Source: Psychrobacter glacincola
Lineage (GTDB): Bacteria; Pseudomonadota; Gammaproteobacteria; Pseudomonadales; Moraxellaceae
Assembly (NCBI RefSeq): GCF_904846215.1
Contig: NZ_CAJGZK010000007.1
Span: 62,001-126,000, forward strand
Reading direction: 5' to 3'
DNA: 64,000 bases
The stretch's first letter is position 1; every line of letters starts with the position of its first letter. Shown in pieces: positions 26,976 to 36,385 of this stretch. The position numbers were made by a program, and so were the translations under genes. The notes under the pieces were generated by a model, which saw only the letters and a program-made list of their open reading frames with translations, had not been told where the DNA came from and made no database searches.

Positions 26976-28073
26976 ATGATGACTGTCACTAATTCAGAAA
27001 CTGTACCCGTCGGTATGATGAAAGCATTTTTTCAAAAATACTTTATTGATGCATTTACTGGTATGGCATTAGGGCTTTTTGTCACCCTCATAGCGGGTCT
27101 TATCATCTCGCAAATCGGAGGCTGGCTAAATATACCAGCACTCATTGCGGTTGGTAAGCTGGCATCCGTGCTAATGGGCGCAGGTATCGGCGTCGGCATT
27201 GCTTATTATCTAAAAGCGCCAACTTTGGTAATGCTTAGCTGCTTAGTCGCTGGTATGCTGGGCGCTCACTCTGAAGCACTAATGGCAGGTAATCTGTTTA
27301 TTGCGCAAGAAGCAGGTCCTGCCACCTTTGCCGCGTTACCGGGTAATCCGATTGGTGCGTATTTGGCGTCAGTTTTTGCCTATCGTGCTGGTACATGGGT
27401 TGCTGGTAAAACTAAGCTTGATATTCTATTGGTGCCTTTGATAGTCTGCGCGGTGGCATTGGCGGTATGTGCGCTACTAAATCCTCCTATCGTTGCCGCA
27501 GTCAATGCGATTGGTCAAGGCATTCAAGCAGCAACGACCCTTCAGCCATTATTAATGGGTATTGTTATTGCTGTCGTCGTCGGTATATTGCTGACCATGC
27601 CGACATCGAGTGCTGCTATTTGTATTGCAATTGGACTTGGCGGTGTCGCAGGTGGGGCGGCAGTCGTCGGCTGCGCAGCGCATATGATTGGCTTTGCCGT
27701 CGCCAGCTTTAAGGATAATGGCATCAGTGGGGTCGTGTCTCAGGGTTTGGGCACCAGTATGCTACAAATCCCTAACGTCCTCAGAAAACCTATCATTTTA
27801 TTACCTGCTGTCATAGCAAGTGCTATCGTCGGTCCGATAGCAACCGTCGGCTTTGAGCTGGCTTGTACCGCAACAGGCGCCGGTATGGGTACCGCTGGAT
27901 TGGTCGGCGTGTTTGGTGTGATTGAAGCATCACAAGAGATTATGAGTACCGGTCAGTTATGGACGGCGATTATTTTATTGATGTTTGTATTACCCGCTGT
28001 GATTGCTGGACTGGTGGCTTATATGATGCGCCGATTTGGTTGGTTGGTCGATGGCGATATGAAACTGCCTTAG
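26976..28073 (+). CDS. PTS-IIC-like membrane protein (PTS_EIIC_2 family)
   Basis: About 365 residues, roughly ten hydrophobic segments, matching the PTS_EIIC_2 family of standalone IIC-like proteins. Gly/Ala-rich helices such as LTMPTSSAAICIAIGLGGVA and GCAAHMIGFAVASFKDNGIS are typical. No IIA or IIB partners are nearby, so sugar transport by a PTS is unproven and the substrate is unknown. The frame is open from 26916, but that part lies over the previous terminator; the paired ATGs at 26976/26979 are preferred. Confidence 0.82.
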   Translation: MMTVTNSETVPVGMMKAFFQKYFIDAFTGMALGLFVTLIAGLIISQIGGWLNIPALIAVGKLASVLMGAGIGVGIAYYLKAPTLVMLSCLVAGMLGAHSEALMAGNLFIAQEAGPATFAALPGNPIGAYLASVFAYRAGTWVAGKTKLDILLVPLIVCAVALAVCALLNPPIVAAVNAIGQGIQAATTLQPLLMGIVIAVVVGILLTMPTSSAAICIAIGLGGVAGGAAVVGCAAHMIGFAVASFKDNGISGVVSQGLGTSMLQIPNVLRKPIILLPAVIASAIVGPIATVGFELACTATGAGMGTAGLVGVFGVIEASQEIMSTGQLWTAIILLMFVLPAVIAGLVAYMMRRFGWLVDGDMKLP

Positions 28074-28104
28074 TATCCATTAAAAAACAAAAAGCATTCA
28101 TTAC

Positions 28105-28158
28105 CTTGATTAAAAAAGCGCTTAAACGCGATAACGTTTAAGCGCTTTTTTAATCAAG
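28105..28158. terminator. Bidirectional terminator with perfect 24-bp stem
   Basis: Left arm 28105-28128, loop CGATAA, right arm 28135-28158, all 24 pairs perfect. The GC centre GCGCTTAAACG is flanked by A6/T6 runs. It lies between the converging IIC-like and SDR genes. Confidence 0.93.
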
Positions 28159-28202
28159 ATTTTTTATGACAGTTTGCTTGCTATTACTGATTCAATATTA
28201 AG

Positions 28203-29249
28203 TTATTTAGCGGTGATAGCCTTATTAGCAGCATTTTTAGAATGCTTTTTACCTTTGAGTTTACGAGACAGTATATTCATATCATTTAATACCTTGCTAT
28301 AACGTGATGGGAACACGCGCTGGACCGCATCTATCATTTTGGCGTCACTTCCAATCAAGCAGCGCGGCTGGTTCGTCGCTGCAGCATGCAAAATAATCCA
28401 AGCAGCTTCGCTTGCATCAAATTTTAAAAACTTATTAAAGCTACTGATGGATTTACGACCACCACGCATACCGATATCTTTGACGCTGTCGTTACCACGT
28501 GCACTATTGGCGATATTGGTTTTAATACCACCAGGATGAATACAGGTTGCTGAAACGCCGCAATGCTGAATATCTAGCTCTTGGCGCAAACTCTCGGTAA
28601 AGCCACGTACGGCAAATTTACTGGCGTTGTAGGCGGATTGTGAAGGCTGAGCGGTCAAGCCAAATAGGCTTGAGATATTGACGATATGACCATGTTCTTT
28701 AAACTGGCGGGATTTTTTGTTCTTATCATTACTATTGGATTTATTAGCACTAATATCAATTTCGCTTTGTTTAACACTGTTTTTAATCAGTGGTAAAAAT
28801 GCTTTGGTCCCATAGACGACGCCCCAAAAATTGATATCCATCACCCATTCAAGCTCGCTAATGCTGCTGCCTTCGACCGTGGAGTACAGCGCTACGCCTG
28901 CATTATTAAAGATAAAATTCACTTTACCGTGCTCTGCCATGACATTATCAGCCCATGCTTCAACGGCTTTGTTGTCCGAGACATCAAGTACCGTCGTAGT
29001 CGCTTTAATATCGTAATTAACGAGCATCTCTTTGGTTTGTATGAGCTGCTCAGCGTTGATATCAGATAATGCCACATGACAGCCCATTTTGGCTAAATGA
29101 ATGGCAAGCTCGCGACCCATACCAGAGCCTGCACCAGTAATAGCAGCGACATGATTATGGTAATAAGGCGCAATATCAAAGTCGGGATCGACAGAAAAAG
29201 GCAAGTGTTGACGTAGGGAGGTTGCTATAGCAAATACGTTATTAAGCAT
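28203..29249 (-). CDS. Short-chain dehydrogenase/reductase
   Basis: NAD(P)-dependent oxidoreductase; substrate unknown. ATG at 29249 has AGGA nine bases upstream (an in-frame TTG at 29258 overlaps that site). 348 residues. Cofactor motif AITGAGSGMGRELAIHLA, NNAG as FIFNNAGVALYS, catalytic Ser in VNISSLFG and YxxxK as YNASKFAVRG. A Lys/Ser/Asn-rich insert (~residues 165-183) and a basic Lys-rich tail (SRKLKGKKHSKNAANK) are unusual additions. Similar SDRs lie next to monooxygenases or esterases in Moraxellaceae, but here it stands alone. Confidence 0.88.
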   Translation of the reverse strand: MLNNVFAIATSLRQHLPFSVDPDFDIAPYYHNHVAAITGAGSGMGRELAIHLAKMGCHVALSDINAEQLIQTKEMLVNYDIKATTTVLDVSDNKAVEAWADNVMAEHGKVNFIFNNAGVALYSTVEGSSISELEWVMDINFWGVVYGTKAFLPLIKNSVKQSEIDISANKSNSNDKNKKSRQFKEHGHIVNISSLFGLTAQPSQSAYNASKFAVRGFTESLRQELDIQHCGVSATCIHPGGIKTNIANSARGNDSVKDIGMRGGRKSISSFNKFLKFDASEAAWIILHAAATNQPRCLIGSDAKMIDAVQRVFPSRYSKVLNDMNILSRKLKGKKHSKNAANKAITAK

Positions 29250-29373
29250 GATGAACAATCCTTTGTTTCATTAATAATATTGGTAGACAATGGTGGTCTA
29301 CTGGTATTGCTACCTTAGCATGCTTTATGAAAAATACTGATAGCGATTGATAAACGCAGCTGTCATTTTTAAG

Positions 29374-29510
29374 TATAGTCAGGGAAAAGTAATATCGATA
29401 CATCAAGTACTGCGGGTATCAATTTTTCTTGCTTGCTGTAGCTAGCCGACAGAGGCTGCAAAAAATCCATACCAGCAGTACCGTAGCGTTTTTGAGATAT
29501 TTTAACTATA
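29374..29510. repeat. MITE-like hairpin element, type B
   Basis: TATAGTCAGGGAAAAGTAAT ... GATATTTTAACTATA. Arms GTACTGCGGGTATCAATTTTT / AAAAATCCATACCAGCAGTAC pair with a few mismatches. The core is altered to CTTGCTTGCTGTAGCTAGCC, then GACAGAGGCTGC, the same variant as the copy at 56594-56737. Confidence 0.88.
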
Positions 29511-29549
29511 TATTAGAGCAAGTAAATAAAGTGAGAACTAAGCAGACAT

Positions 29550-29588
29550 AAAAAAAGCGTCTGGCATAAAATATGCTAGACGCTTTTT
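29550..29588 (-). terminator. Rho-independent terminator for clpX
   Basis: Stem AAAAAGCGTCTGGCATA / TATGCTAGACGCTTTTT with one mismatch and T-runs both sides, about 20 bases after the clpX stop. Confidence 0.9.
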
Positions 29589-29609
29589 CTATAAAGCAAG
29601 TAAGACTTT

Positions 29610-30923
29610 TTAAGCATCTATCGCTATTTGCTCTGAGTCATCGGTAGAGAAGGTGATTTCAGGGATTTTGCCTTCGTTAATCACTTGTTCATCAACGAGT
29701 ACTGTCTTAGCATTTTTCATAGAAGGCAGCTCATACATCGTCTCAAGAAGGGCATTTTCAACGATAGAGCGCAGTCCACGAGCACCCGTTTTGCGCGCCA
29801 TGGCTTTTTTGGCAATGGCATCAAGGGCTTCTTTGGTAAACGTAATGTCAGCGCCTTCCATATCAAACAGATACTTATACTGCTTAACCAAAGCGTTTTT
29901 TGGCTCCGTCAATATTTGAACCAATGCATCTTCGTCAAGCTCTTGCAGCGCAGCAAGGACAGGAAGACGACCGATGAGCTCTGGGATAAGCCCAAACTTA
30001 ATCAAATCTTCAGGCTCTACTTGTTGTAGCAGCTCTGAGCTACGTTTACTATCGTCTTTTGAGCTCACATCAGCATTGAAGCCAATGCCTGTTTTTTCAG
30101 TACGCTGCTGAATGACTTTATCAAGACCTGCAAATGCACCACCAACAATAATCAAGATATTGCTGGTATCGACTTGGATCAGCTCTTGCTGTGGATGCTT
30201 ACGACCACCGTGTGGCGGAATAGCAGCAACTGTACCTTCGATAAGCTTTAGCAATGCTTGCTGAACGCCTTCACCAGACACATCACGCGTGATAGAAGGG
30301 TTGTCACCTTTTTTGCTGATTTTATCAATCTCATCGATATAGATAATACCTTGCTCAGCTTTGCTTACATCATAATCCGATGCTTGTAGTAGCTTTTGGA
30401 CGATGTTTTCAACGTCTTCACCGACATAACCTGCTTCGGTCAAAGTCGTCGCATCTGCCATTGCAAAGGGTACATCTAGTAGGCGTGCTAAAGTTTGTGC
30501 CAGTAAGGTCTTACCAGAACCGGTCGGACCAATCAGCAAGATATTACTCTTTGCCAATTCTACCATCGCATCATCAGCGCCGATCTTCGCTTTTTTGCTG
30601 TCATTGGCTAAAGTTTGACTGACTTTTAAGCGTTTATAATGGTTATAAACCGCAACCGCCAATGCTTTTTTGGCAGCATCCTGTCCAATGACGTATTCAT
30701 CGAGTTTGGCGCGCAGCTCTTTTGGTGTTGGCAGCTTTTTATTGACCCAAGAAGTATCAATGTCGCTATCGTCATCACCATGGTCATCACTGTCGGCGAT
30801 AAGGTCAGTACATAGCTCAATACATTCATTACAGATATTGGCATCGTCAGCAGCAATCAGCTGCTTCACTTCACTTTTTTCTTTGCCGCAAAACGAGCAA
30901 TACGGGATATTATCTTTTGCCAT
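29610..30923 (-). CDS. clpX: ATP-dependent Clp protease ATP-binding subunit ClpX
   Basis: AAA+ unfoldase that feeds substrates to ClpP. 437 residues. N-terminal zinc-binding domain with CSFC and CNEC pairs (residues ~8-36), Walker A GPTGSGKT, Walker [10 protein letters not shown], pore-loop region GYVGEDVEN, and sensor region [11 protein letters not shown]. The C-terminal IGF-type ClpP loop is seen as KTGIGF. About 140 bases downstream of clpP on the same strand; order tig-clpP-clpX is the classical one. AGGAG lies ten bases before the ATG. Confidence 0.98.
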   Translation of the reverse strand: MAKDNIPYCSFCGKEKSEVKQLIAADDANICNECIELCTDLIADSDDHGDDDSDIDTSWVNKKLPTPKELRAKLDEYVIGQDAAKKALAVAVYNHYKRLKVSQTLANDSKKAKIGADDAMVELAKSNILLIGPTGSGKTLLAQTLARLLDVPFAMADATTLTEAGYVGEDVENIVQKLLQASDYDVSKAEQGIIYIDEIDKISKKGDNPSITRDVSGEGVQQALLKLIEGTVAAIPPHGGRKHPQQELIQVDTSNILIIVGGAFAGLDKVIQQRTEKTGIGFNADVSSKDDSKRSSELLQQVEPEDLIKFGLIPELIGRLPVLAALQELDEDALVQILTEPKNALVKQYKYLFDMEGADITFTKEALDAIAKKAMARKTGARGLRSIVENALLETMYELPSMKNAKTVLVDEQVINEGKIPEITFSTDDSEQIAIDA

Positions 30924-31063
30924 ATACAGGCACTCCTAAAATTTTATACTTATAAATAGTCTGATGTTTGCATCAAGGCTTAAGTACCTAATACAGAGTA
31001 CTTAAGCATGAGGACACGGCTCGGTTACTAGCTACATGGATACGGCTGCTAATAGAGTCGCTA

Positions 31064-31759
31064 TTATAAAGACGCAGGGCGACGCTCTAATACTTCATCA
31101 ATCAGACCATATTCTTTGGCTTCTTTGGCGTCAAGCCAATAATCACGCTCGACGTCTTTTTCAATTTTCTCGACCGGTTGACCCGTACGCTCAGCCAAAA
31201 TCTCGTTTAAGCGCGCACGAGTTTTTAGGATTTCACGCGCATTTATTTCGATATCACTTGCTTGACCTTGCGCGCCACCTGAAGGCTGATGAATCATCAC
31301 GCGAGCGTTAGCCAATGCGTAACGTTTGCCTTTCTCGCCAGCCGCCAAAAGGAATGAACCCATGCTGTAAGCACCGCCCATACAAATAGTCGATACTTCA
31401 GGTTTGATAAAGTTCATGGTATCGAAGATTGCCAAACCGGCACTGACTGAGCCGCCTGGCGAGTTGATATATAAATGAATGTCTTTGTCAGGGTTTTCAG
31501 CTTCCAAAAATAGCAACTGCGCGACGATTAGATTGGCCATATGGTCTTCGACTTGACCCGTCAAAAAGATAACACGCTCACGTAATAGACGCGAGAAAAT
31601 ATCAAACGAGCGTTCACCGCGTGCTGATTGTTCTACAACCATAGGAACCAATGCAGCTTGAGGTGCACTTTGAGTATATTGCGCGCTTTGAGCAGTATTG
31701 TGCGCACTCATCAGCATATCAAAATGTGGGTTGGCAGTGATGCGATCATAATCTGTCAT
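31064..31759 (-). CDS. clpP: ATP-dependent Clp protease proteolytic subunit ClpP
   Basis: Serine protease forming the tetradecameric barrel. 231 residues including a ~40-residue N-terminal stretch that is probably processed or extended. Catalytic Ser132 in GGAYSMGSF, His157 in [10 protein letters not shown] and Asp206 in VERDYWLDA. The active-site loop reads MGGAYSMG where many ClpPs have GQAASMG. AGGATATTTTT precedes the ATG. Confidence 0.97.
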   Translation of the reverse strand: MTDYDRITANPHFDMLMSAHNTAQSAQYTQSAPQAALVPMVVEQSARGERSFDIFSRLLRERVIFLTGQVEDHMANLIVAQLLFLEAENPDKDIHLYINSPGGSVSAGLAIFDTMNFIKPEVSTICMGGAYSMGSFLLAAGEKGKRYALANARVMIHQPSGGAQGQASDIEINAREILKTRARLNEILAERTGQPVEKIEKDVERDYWLDAKEAKEYGLIDEVLERRPASL

Positions 31760-32099
31760 AAAAATATCCTGTTTATAAAGATAGAAGATAAAAAGTGGAA
31801 AATCGTTAAATTTTTATTGGTGTTTATCATTGTAAACATTGTCGGTTTATAATAAAACCTATTACGTTAAATGAGACGTGTATCTCGTCAATAGCTGATA
31901 AATAGGGGTAATAAAGGCTAATAGCTTAAAATAATTGAGCCAATGGTAACTTTTTTATCGCGTTAATAGTAACTTTTCAATGTGACAAGTGACTTTCTAT
32001 TCATAACATAAGTAACTCCCTATTAATAGGGCGTTCGTGCGCATTTATCAAGGGCACGGTCTACAATCTATTCATAAAGATAGCCTATAAGCCACCAAT
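31760..32099. other. clpP upstream region with CCCTATTAATAGGG palindrome
   Basis: About 340 bases between tig terminator and clpP start. A perfect 14-bp palindrome CCCTATTAATAGGG is at 32018-32031; the rest is AT-rich without a clear reading frame. It probably carries a separate clpP promoter. Confidence 0.4.
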
Positions 32100-32130
32100 A
32101 AAAATGCCCTAACAAATTTGTCAGGGCACT
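32100..32130 (-). terminator. Hairpin terminator for tig
   Basis: Palindrome TGCCCT(A/G)ACAAATTTGT(C/T)AGGGCA with one mismatched pair; on the minus strand it is followed by T5. It is about 65 bases after the tig stop. Confidence 0.8.
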
Positions 32131-32195
32131 GTGTTAAGGCATTTTTGGATCAATCTTAGCAATCAGTGCCAATGAATGACAAAGGATTTGCTAAA

Positions 32196-33539
32196 TTACA
32201 TCGCTTGCTGTTGTTGCTGCTGAGCAGCTAATAGGTCTTGATAGCTCACTTCTTTGTCAGTGACTTTGCCTTGAGCAATGAGATAATCAACGACTTGGTC
32301 TTCTAGTACCACAGACTCAATGTTGGCGCGCTGTTGCTTGTCAGTGGTGTAGTACTCGATTACCTCGCTTGGATCTTCGTAGTTTTCAGCCGCTTCTTTG
32401 ATGAAAGTCTCAACGCGAGCTTGGTCAACTTCTAAGCCTTTGGTATCGATAACACGAGCAACGATTATGCCAAGGCGTGCCGCACGTAGCGCTTGTTCTT
32501 CAAACAGCTCATTTGGCAGCATGTCTTTATCGAAGCTATCAGCATTGGCACCGAACTGCTGAGAAAAACGTTGCATCATCATGTTGCGTTGACGCTCGAT
32601 TTCTTGCTCTAGCATGGCGTTTGGTACGTCAAACTCGTTCTTTTCTAGTAAAGCATCAAACGTTGCTTGCTTCACTTGGCTACGAGCCGCGTTTTTGATT
32701 TCGCGTTCCATGTTTTTGCGAACGTCGTCTTTTAACTTCTCAACGCCGCCTTCTTTAACACCGAACAGCTCAAGGAACGCATCGTCAATTTCTGGTAGCT
32801 TAGATTTTTCAACCAATTTTACATTGATTTTGAACTGCGCTTCTTTACCCGCCAAGTTTTCAGCTTGGTAATCTTCTGGGAAAGTCACGTCGATGGTTTT
32901 CTCTTCGCCAGCTTTCATGCCTTTGATGCCCGCTTCAAAACCAGGAATCATCTGGTTACTACCGATAACCAGTTTGAAGTCCTCAGCAGAGCCGCCTTCG
33001 AATTTTTCGCCGTCGATAGAGCCTTCAAAATCAAAAGTGACTTGATTGCCTTTGTCCGCTTTACCTTTTTTCTCAACGAATTCTTCACGTTGTTTTTGTA
33101 GGTTTTCGATCATGGTGTCAACATCAGCTTCATCGACTTTAGCGGTATGACGCTCAACTTCGATCTCATCGATACCTTGTACATCAACTTCTGGGAAGAT
33201 TTCAACCGTCGCTTGATATACCAAGAAATCGTCTTCAAGTTTTACGTCGTCGATATTAGGCATGCCAACCGCGCGGATGTCTTCAGATTTGATCGCTTCA
33301 AACACAGTATCACGGATGACGTCGTTGATGACTTCTTGTTGAATGCCAGCTCCGTACTGTGAACGGATATGTGACATAGGGACGTTGCCTTTACGGAAAC
33401 CGTCAATCTTGGCAGTTTTCGCGACTTGACGAATACGGCCTTCAACTTTGTTTTGAATCTTTTCAACGGGTACTTTAACCGTTAACTGAGTTTCTTTGTT
33501 AGATAACTTGTTGGTTGTGACTTGTAAATCTGTAGCCAT
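32196..33539 (-). CDS. tig: Trigger factor
   Basis: Ribosome-bound chaperone and peptidyl-prolyl isomerase. About 447 residues from MATDLQVTT at 33539 (AAAGG ten bases upstream; an ATG six bases earlier is also usable; the frame is open to 33584). Ribosome-binding domain with the signature [10 protein letters not shown], an FKBP-type domain with [20 protein letters not shown], and a C-terminal helical domain. The C-terminus ends in a Gln run ([10 protein letters not shown]). First gene of the tig-clpP-clpX cluster. Confidence 0.97.
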   Translation of the reverse strand: MATDLQVTTNKLSNKETQLTVKVPVEKIQNKVEGRIRQVAKTAKIDGFRKGNVPMSHIRSQYGAGIQQEVINDVIRDTVFEAIKSEDIRAVGMPNIDDVKLEDDFLVYQATVEIFPEVDVQGIDEIEVERHTAKVDEADVDTMIENLQKQREEFVEKKGKADKGNQVTFDFEGSIDGEKFEGGSAEDFKLVIGSNQMIPGFEAGIKGMKAGEEKTIDVTFPEDYQAENLAGKEAQFKINVKLVEKSKLPEIDDAFLELFGVKEGGVEKLKDDVRKNMEREIKNAARSQVKQATFDALLEKNEFDVPNAMLEQEIERQRNMMMQRFSQQFGANADSFDKDMLPNELFEEQALRAARLGIIVARVIDTKGLEVDQARVETFIKEAAENYEDPSEVIEYYTTDKQQRANIESVVLEDQVVDYLIAQGKVTDKEVSYQDLLAAQQQQQQAM

Positions 33540-33967
33540 GATCATTACACCTTTAGGATTAAATAATAGACAACCATGCCTCAAAATATGGGCGTGTACG
33601 ATTGGTTGCCGTTGGAATAAATAGAGGATAGTGATAGCGAGTCATTCTCAAATCAATGCCTTTAGCAATCGCTGCTGACATTAACTGGCACTAAAATTTA
33701 AAACTTTTCATCTTAGCGGGCGCTATCAAATATCAATAATAAACCGTCAATAGGTCGCATAATAATGCTTTTTGGTGAATTATACGGACAATTAACGGCT
33801 TTCAACAAAATTTCAAAAGTAGAACAGTATAATCTATCTGTTTATTAAAGTAAAAGTTATCTGTTTTTAAGCACGATAGTTGGTTTTATAATGTGAATAT
33901 ACCTTTGTAAAGGCTATAAATTGGTGCATAGCTGTCATTAAGGTCATGGTTCTAATCGAACTGACAG
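33540..33967. other. Intergenic region upstream of tig
   Basis: About 430 AT-rich bases between rdgB and tig, both on the minus strand. No reading frame, dispersed element or clear hairpin recognised. It presumably holds the tig promoter. Confidence 0.4.
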
Positions 33968-34615
33968 CTATAATTGAGCTAATAGCTGTTTAATCGCTTG
34001 ACCGCGATGACTGATGCTGTTTTTGTCAGTAGCACTTAAACTGGCAGCAGTCGCTTGCAACTCTGGCAGCCAAAATAGTGGGTCATAACCAAAGCCACCA
34101 TCACCGAGTGGTACTTCTAAAATCTCACCGTGCCATAGACCTTGCGCGATAATCGGTAAGGGATCATCAGCATGGCGCACCATCGCCAGTACGCAAACGA
34201 ACATACCTTTAATAGGCTCGTTAGGGTGCTCAGCGCGAATAGGCTGTAATTCAGCAACAAGCTTGGCATTGTTTTTGTCATCGTTGCCATGCTCACCGGC
34301 ATAGCGAGCCGAGTAGATACCGGGCGCGTTGCCAAGTGCAGGTACGCATAAACCTGAGTCATCAGCGATAGCAGGCAATCCACTAATACGGCTGGCATGA
34401 CGGGCTTTTATGATGGCGTTTTCGATAAAACTCAAGCCATCTTCAATCGCATCGTCGATATCCAGCTGACCTTGCGGTACAACGGTTACATCCAAATCTG
34501 CTTCGGCAAACAACCTTTTAAATTCAGTAAGTTTGCCTTTATTATTGCTGGCGAGTACCCATTGATTGTGAAATGTGGGTTGGGTCAAGGGTCGCGATGT
34601 ACTTGTAGCACTCAT
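33968..34615 (-). CDS. rdgB: Non-canonical purine NTP pyrophosphatase (RdgB/HAM1)
   Basis: Hydrolyses ITP, dITP and XTP to monophosphates, keeping deaminated purines out of nucleic acids. 215 residues, full length. Motifs: WVLASNNKGKLTEFKRLFA at the N-terminus, IADDSGLCVPALGNAPGIYS, GDGGFGYDPLFWLPE and ISHRGQAIKQL at the C-terminus. Cytoplasmic. Single gene. Confidence 0.95.
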   Translation of the reverse strand: MSATSTSRPLTQPTFHNQWVLASNNKGKLTEFKRLFAEADLDVTVVPQGQLDIDDAIEDGLSFIENAIIKARHASRISGLPAIADDSGLCVPALGNAPGIYSARYAGEHGNDDKNNAKLVAELQPIRAEHPNEPIKGMFVCVLAMVRHADDPLPIIAQGLWHGEILEVPLGDGGFGYDPLFWLPELQATAASLSATDKNSISHRGQAIKQLLAQL

Positions 34616-35089
34616 AGAGAATATTCCGTCGTGTCGTTAGATCTAAAAAAATAGTTATTTATATCAATATGCTATGGCTATAAATGTTTTCTGCTTGCTA
34701 CGCACACGCGCTACTAAGGACGCTTTGCATAACATTTAGTAACTGAGATTTGCTGCTACTATTGCTATAATAGCTGCCAAGCTATCGTGAATTATATCTT
34801 ATAGCTTGTAAATATTAAGTTAATAAATGCCTATAAAGTCAAGTATTTGGCTTGTGAGCGCACAGCAACAAAAGAATAATAGTTAAGTTCATTTTGGATT
34901 CATAATAATACGTGATATGGTATTAAGAAATAACACGTAGTAACGATAGTATTCATTTCAAACAATAAACTCAGCCAATTTAGTCGCTTATTTTATAGGG
35001 TTTTTTGCGCGGTAAAAATAGCGTAAAATCCAATATTTACCATCAGTTTCTGTAAATTAACGACTAAAACTAGCAAGGATAAAAAAATT
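34616..35089. other. Intergenic region upstream of sodB and rdgB
   Basis: About 470 bases between divergent genes. It contains an inverted repeat (34682-34738) listed separately; otherwise AT-rich without a recognisable gene. sodB promoter and any Fur or oxidative-stress site were not identifiable by eye. Confidence 0.4.
34682..34738. repeat. Inverted repeat, possible decayed hairpin element
   Basis: Arms TAAATGTT and AACATTTA enclose CTGCTTGCTACGCACACGCG. The layout (arms around a TGCTTGCT-containing centre) echoes the dispersed MITE core but the sequence is too diverged to call it the same family. Confidence 0.4.
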
Positions 35090-35719
35090 ATGTCGCATAT
35101 TACTTTACCAGAATTACCGTACGCAAAAGACGCATTAGAGCCACATATCAGTGCCGAGACGTTAGAATATCATCATGACAAGCATCACAATGCATACGTG
35201 ACTAAGTTAAATGAATTGCTACCTGGTTCTGGTCTAGAAGACAAAACCTTGCCAGAAATCATCGAAGCCACGGCGAAAGATGACAGCAAGCAAGGCATGT
35301 TTAACCAAGCAGCCCAAGTATGGAACCACACCTTCTATTGGAACTGCATGACGCCAGACAATGGCGGCGGCGAACCTACTGGCGATCTAAAAGGCAAAAT
35401 CGAAGAAGATTTCGGTAGCTATGATAAGTTCCGTGAAGAGTTCAAAAACGCAGCATTGACTCAGTTCGGTTCAGGTTGGGCATGGCTAGTCGCTGATAAA
35501 GTCGGTGGCAAACTGTCTATCGCCAAAACAGCTAACGCTGATACGCCACTTGCACATGACCAAATCGCGGTATTGACTTGTGACGTGTGGGAACATGCGT
35601 ACTACATCGATTATCGTAACCGTCGTCCTGATTACGTCGACACGTTCCTAGACAAACTAGTGAACTGGGACTATGCAAACGCTAAATATAAAGGTCAAGA
35701 TGCTGGTGTTGAAGAGTAA
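35090..35719 (+). CDS. sodB: Superoxide dismutase (Fe)
   Basis: Dismutates superoxide in the cytoplasm. 209 residues. Metal ligands are in the expected places: His in LEYHHDKHHNAYV, His in VWNHTFYWNCM, and Asp/His in DVWEHAYYIDYRNRRPDY. AAQVWNHTFYWNCM and GSGWAWLV point to the iron-type enzyme. AAGGATAAAAAAATT precedes the ATG. Single gene with its own terminator. Confidence 0.96.
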   Translation: MSHITLPELPYAKDALEPHISAETLEYHHDKHHNAYVTKLNELLPGSGLEDKTLPEIIEATAKDDSKQGMFNQAAQVWNHTFYWNCMTPDNGGGEPTGDLKGKIEEDFGSYDKFREEFKNAALTQFGSGWAWLVADKVGGKLSIAKTANADTPLAHDQIAVLTCDVWEHAYYIDYRNRRPDYVDTFLDKLVNWDYANAKYKGQDAGVEE

Positions 35720-35746
35720 TCTTTAAAACTTAAGGTTTTGATTGAT

Positions 35747-35778
35747 AAAAAAGGACGCTGAGAGGCGTCCTTTTTTTT
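35747..35778 (+). terminator. Rho-independent terminator for sodB
   Basis: Stem AAGGACGC / GCGTCCTT, loop TGAGAG, followed by eight T. Confidence 0.92.
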
Positions 35779-35869
35779 GGTTTCATTTTCTTCTTCAAAA
35801 TTTGATATAAATCAAATTCTATAAGTAAGTGTTATCAGATAAAATTGTTATATGAGAATTTAATAGGCA

Positions 35870-36385
35870 TCAACATTTAATTACTTTTAGTTGTATCTCT
35901 ATATCTTTCAGACCATCAAATACTTGAGAAAATAAATTTAATGTAATAGAAGGTGAGTCTACGTGTCTCGTAACTCCTTTAAGATGAGTGTGAGCTTCCG
36001 CATTGCGTATAATCTTGAGAGTACCAAGGGCTGATAAAAGGAGAGCATTTTTCGATGCATCAAGTTTTTTTTCTAATCTTTCAATATTCATGAAACCAAT
36101 TACAGATGAGAGCATTTTAATAAAATGGTTTTTATATTCAAATCCGTAGTTCCGGTCTATAATTTGTCTTTTTATATGAGTTTTAGTTGCTTGTAACTTT
36201 AACAAACGATTTGCACACATCTGGATAATGTTATCCATAGATTCTTCAATCCACCCACAGAGCTCAAGAATTGCAAGTTTCGAATAATACAACTTTCTTT
36301 TATGGCTATTAGTGCCGAAATATAGTTTATTTAATTGTTTGAGGTTATTTTCTATATATTTACGCACAATCATAATTAGATACAC
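35870..36385 (-). CDS. HEPN-like protein, putative RNase partner of DUF262 protein
   Basis: 171 residues from a GTG at 36385 that overlaps the stop of the upstream DUF262 gene by one base (TAGTG); ATG 36373 is an alternative. All-helical, basic. It carries RNAEAH (Arg127...His132), the R-x4-H motif of HEPN ribonucleases, within a helix IIRNAEAHTHLKG, with the polar residue after Arg that active HEPN enzymes keep. An earlier helix (ILELCGWIEESMDNI) resembles the first HEPN helices. The overlap implies coupled translation with the DUF262 protein. HEPN/DUF262-type pairs occur in defence and toxin-antitoxin contexts; which role this pair has is inference. Confidence 0.65.
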   Translation of the reverse strand: MYLIMIVRKYIENNLKQLNKLYFGTNSHKRKLYYSKLAILELCGWIEESMDNIIQMCANRLLKLQATKTHIKRQIIDRNYGFEYKNHFIKMLSSVIGFMNIERLEKKLDASKNALLLSALGTLKIIRNAEAHTHLKGVTRHVDSPSITLNLFSQVFDGLKDIEIQLKVIKC

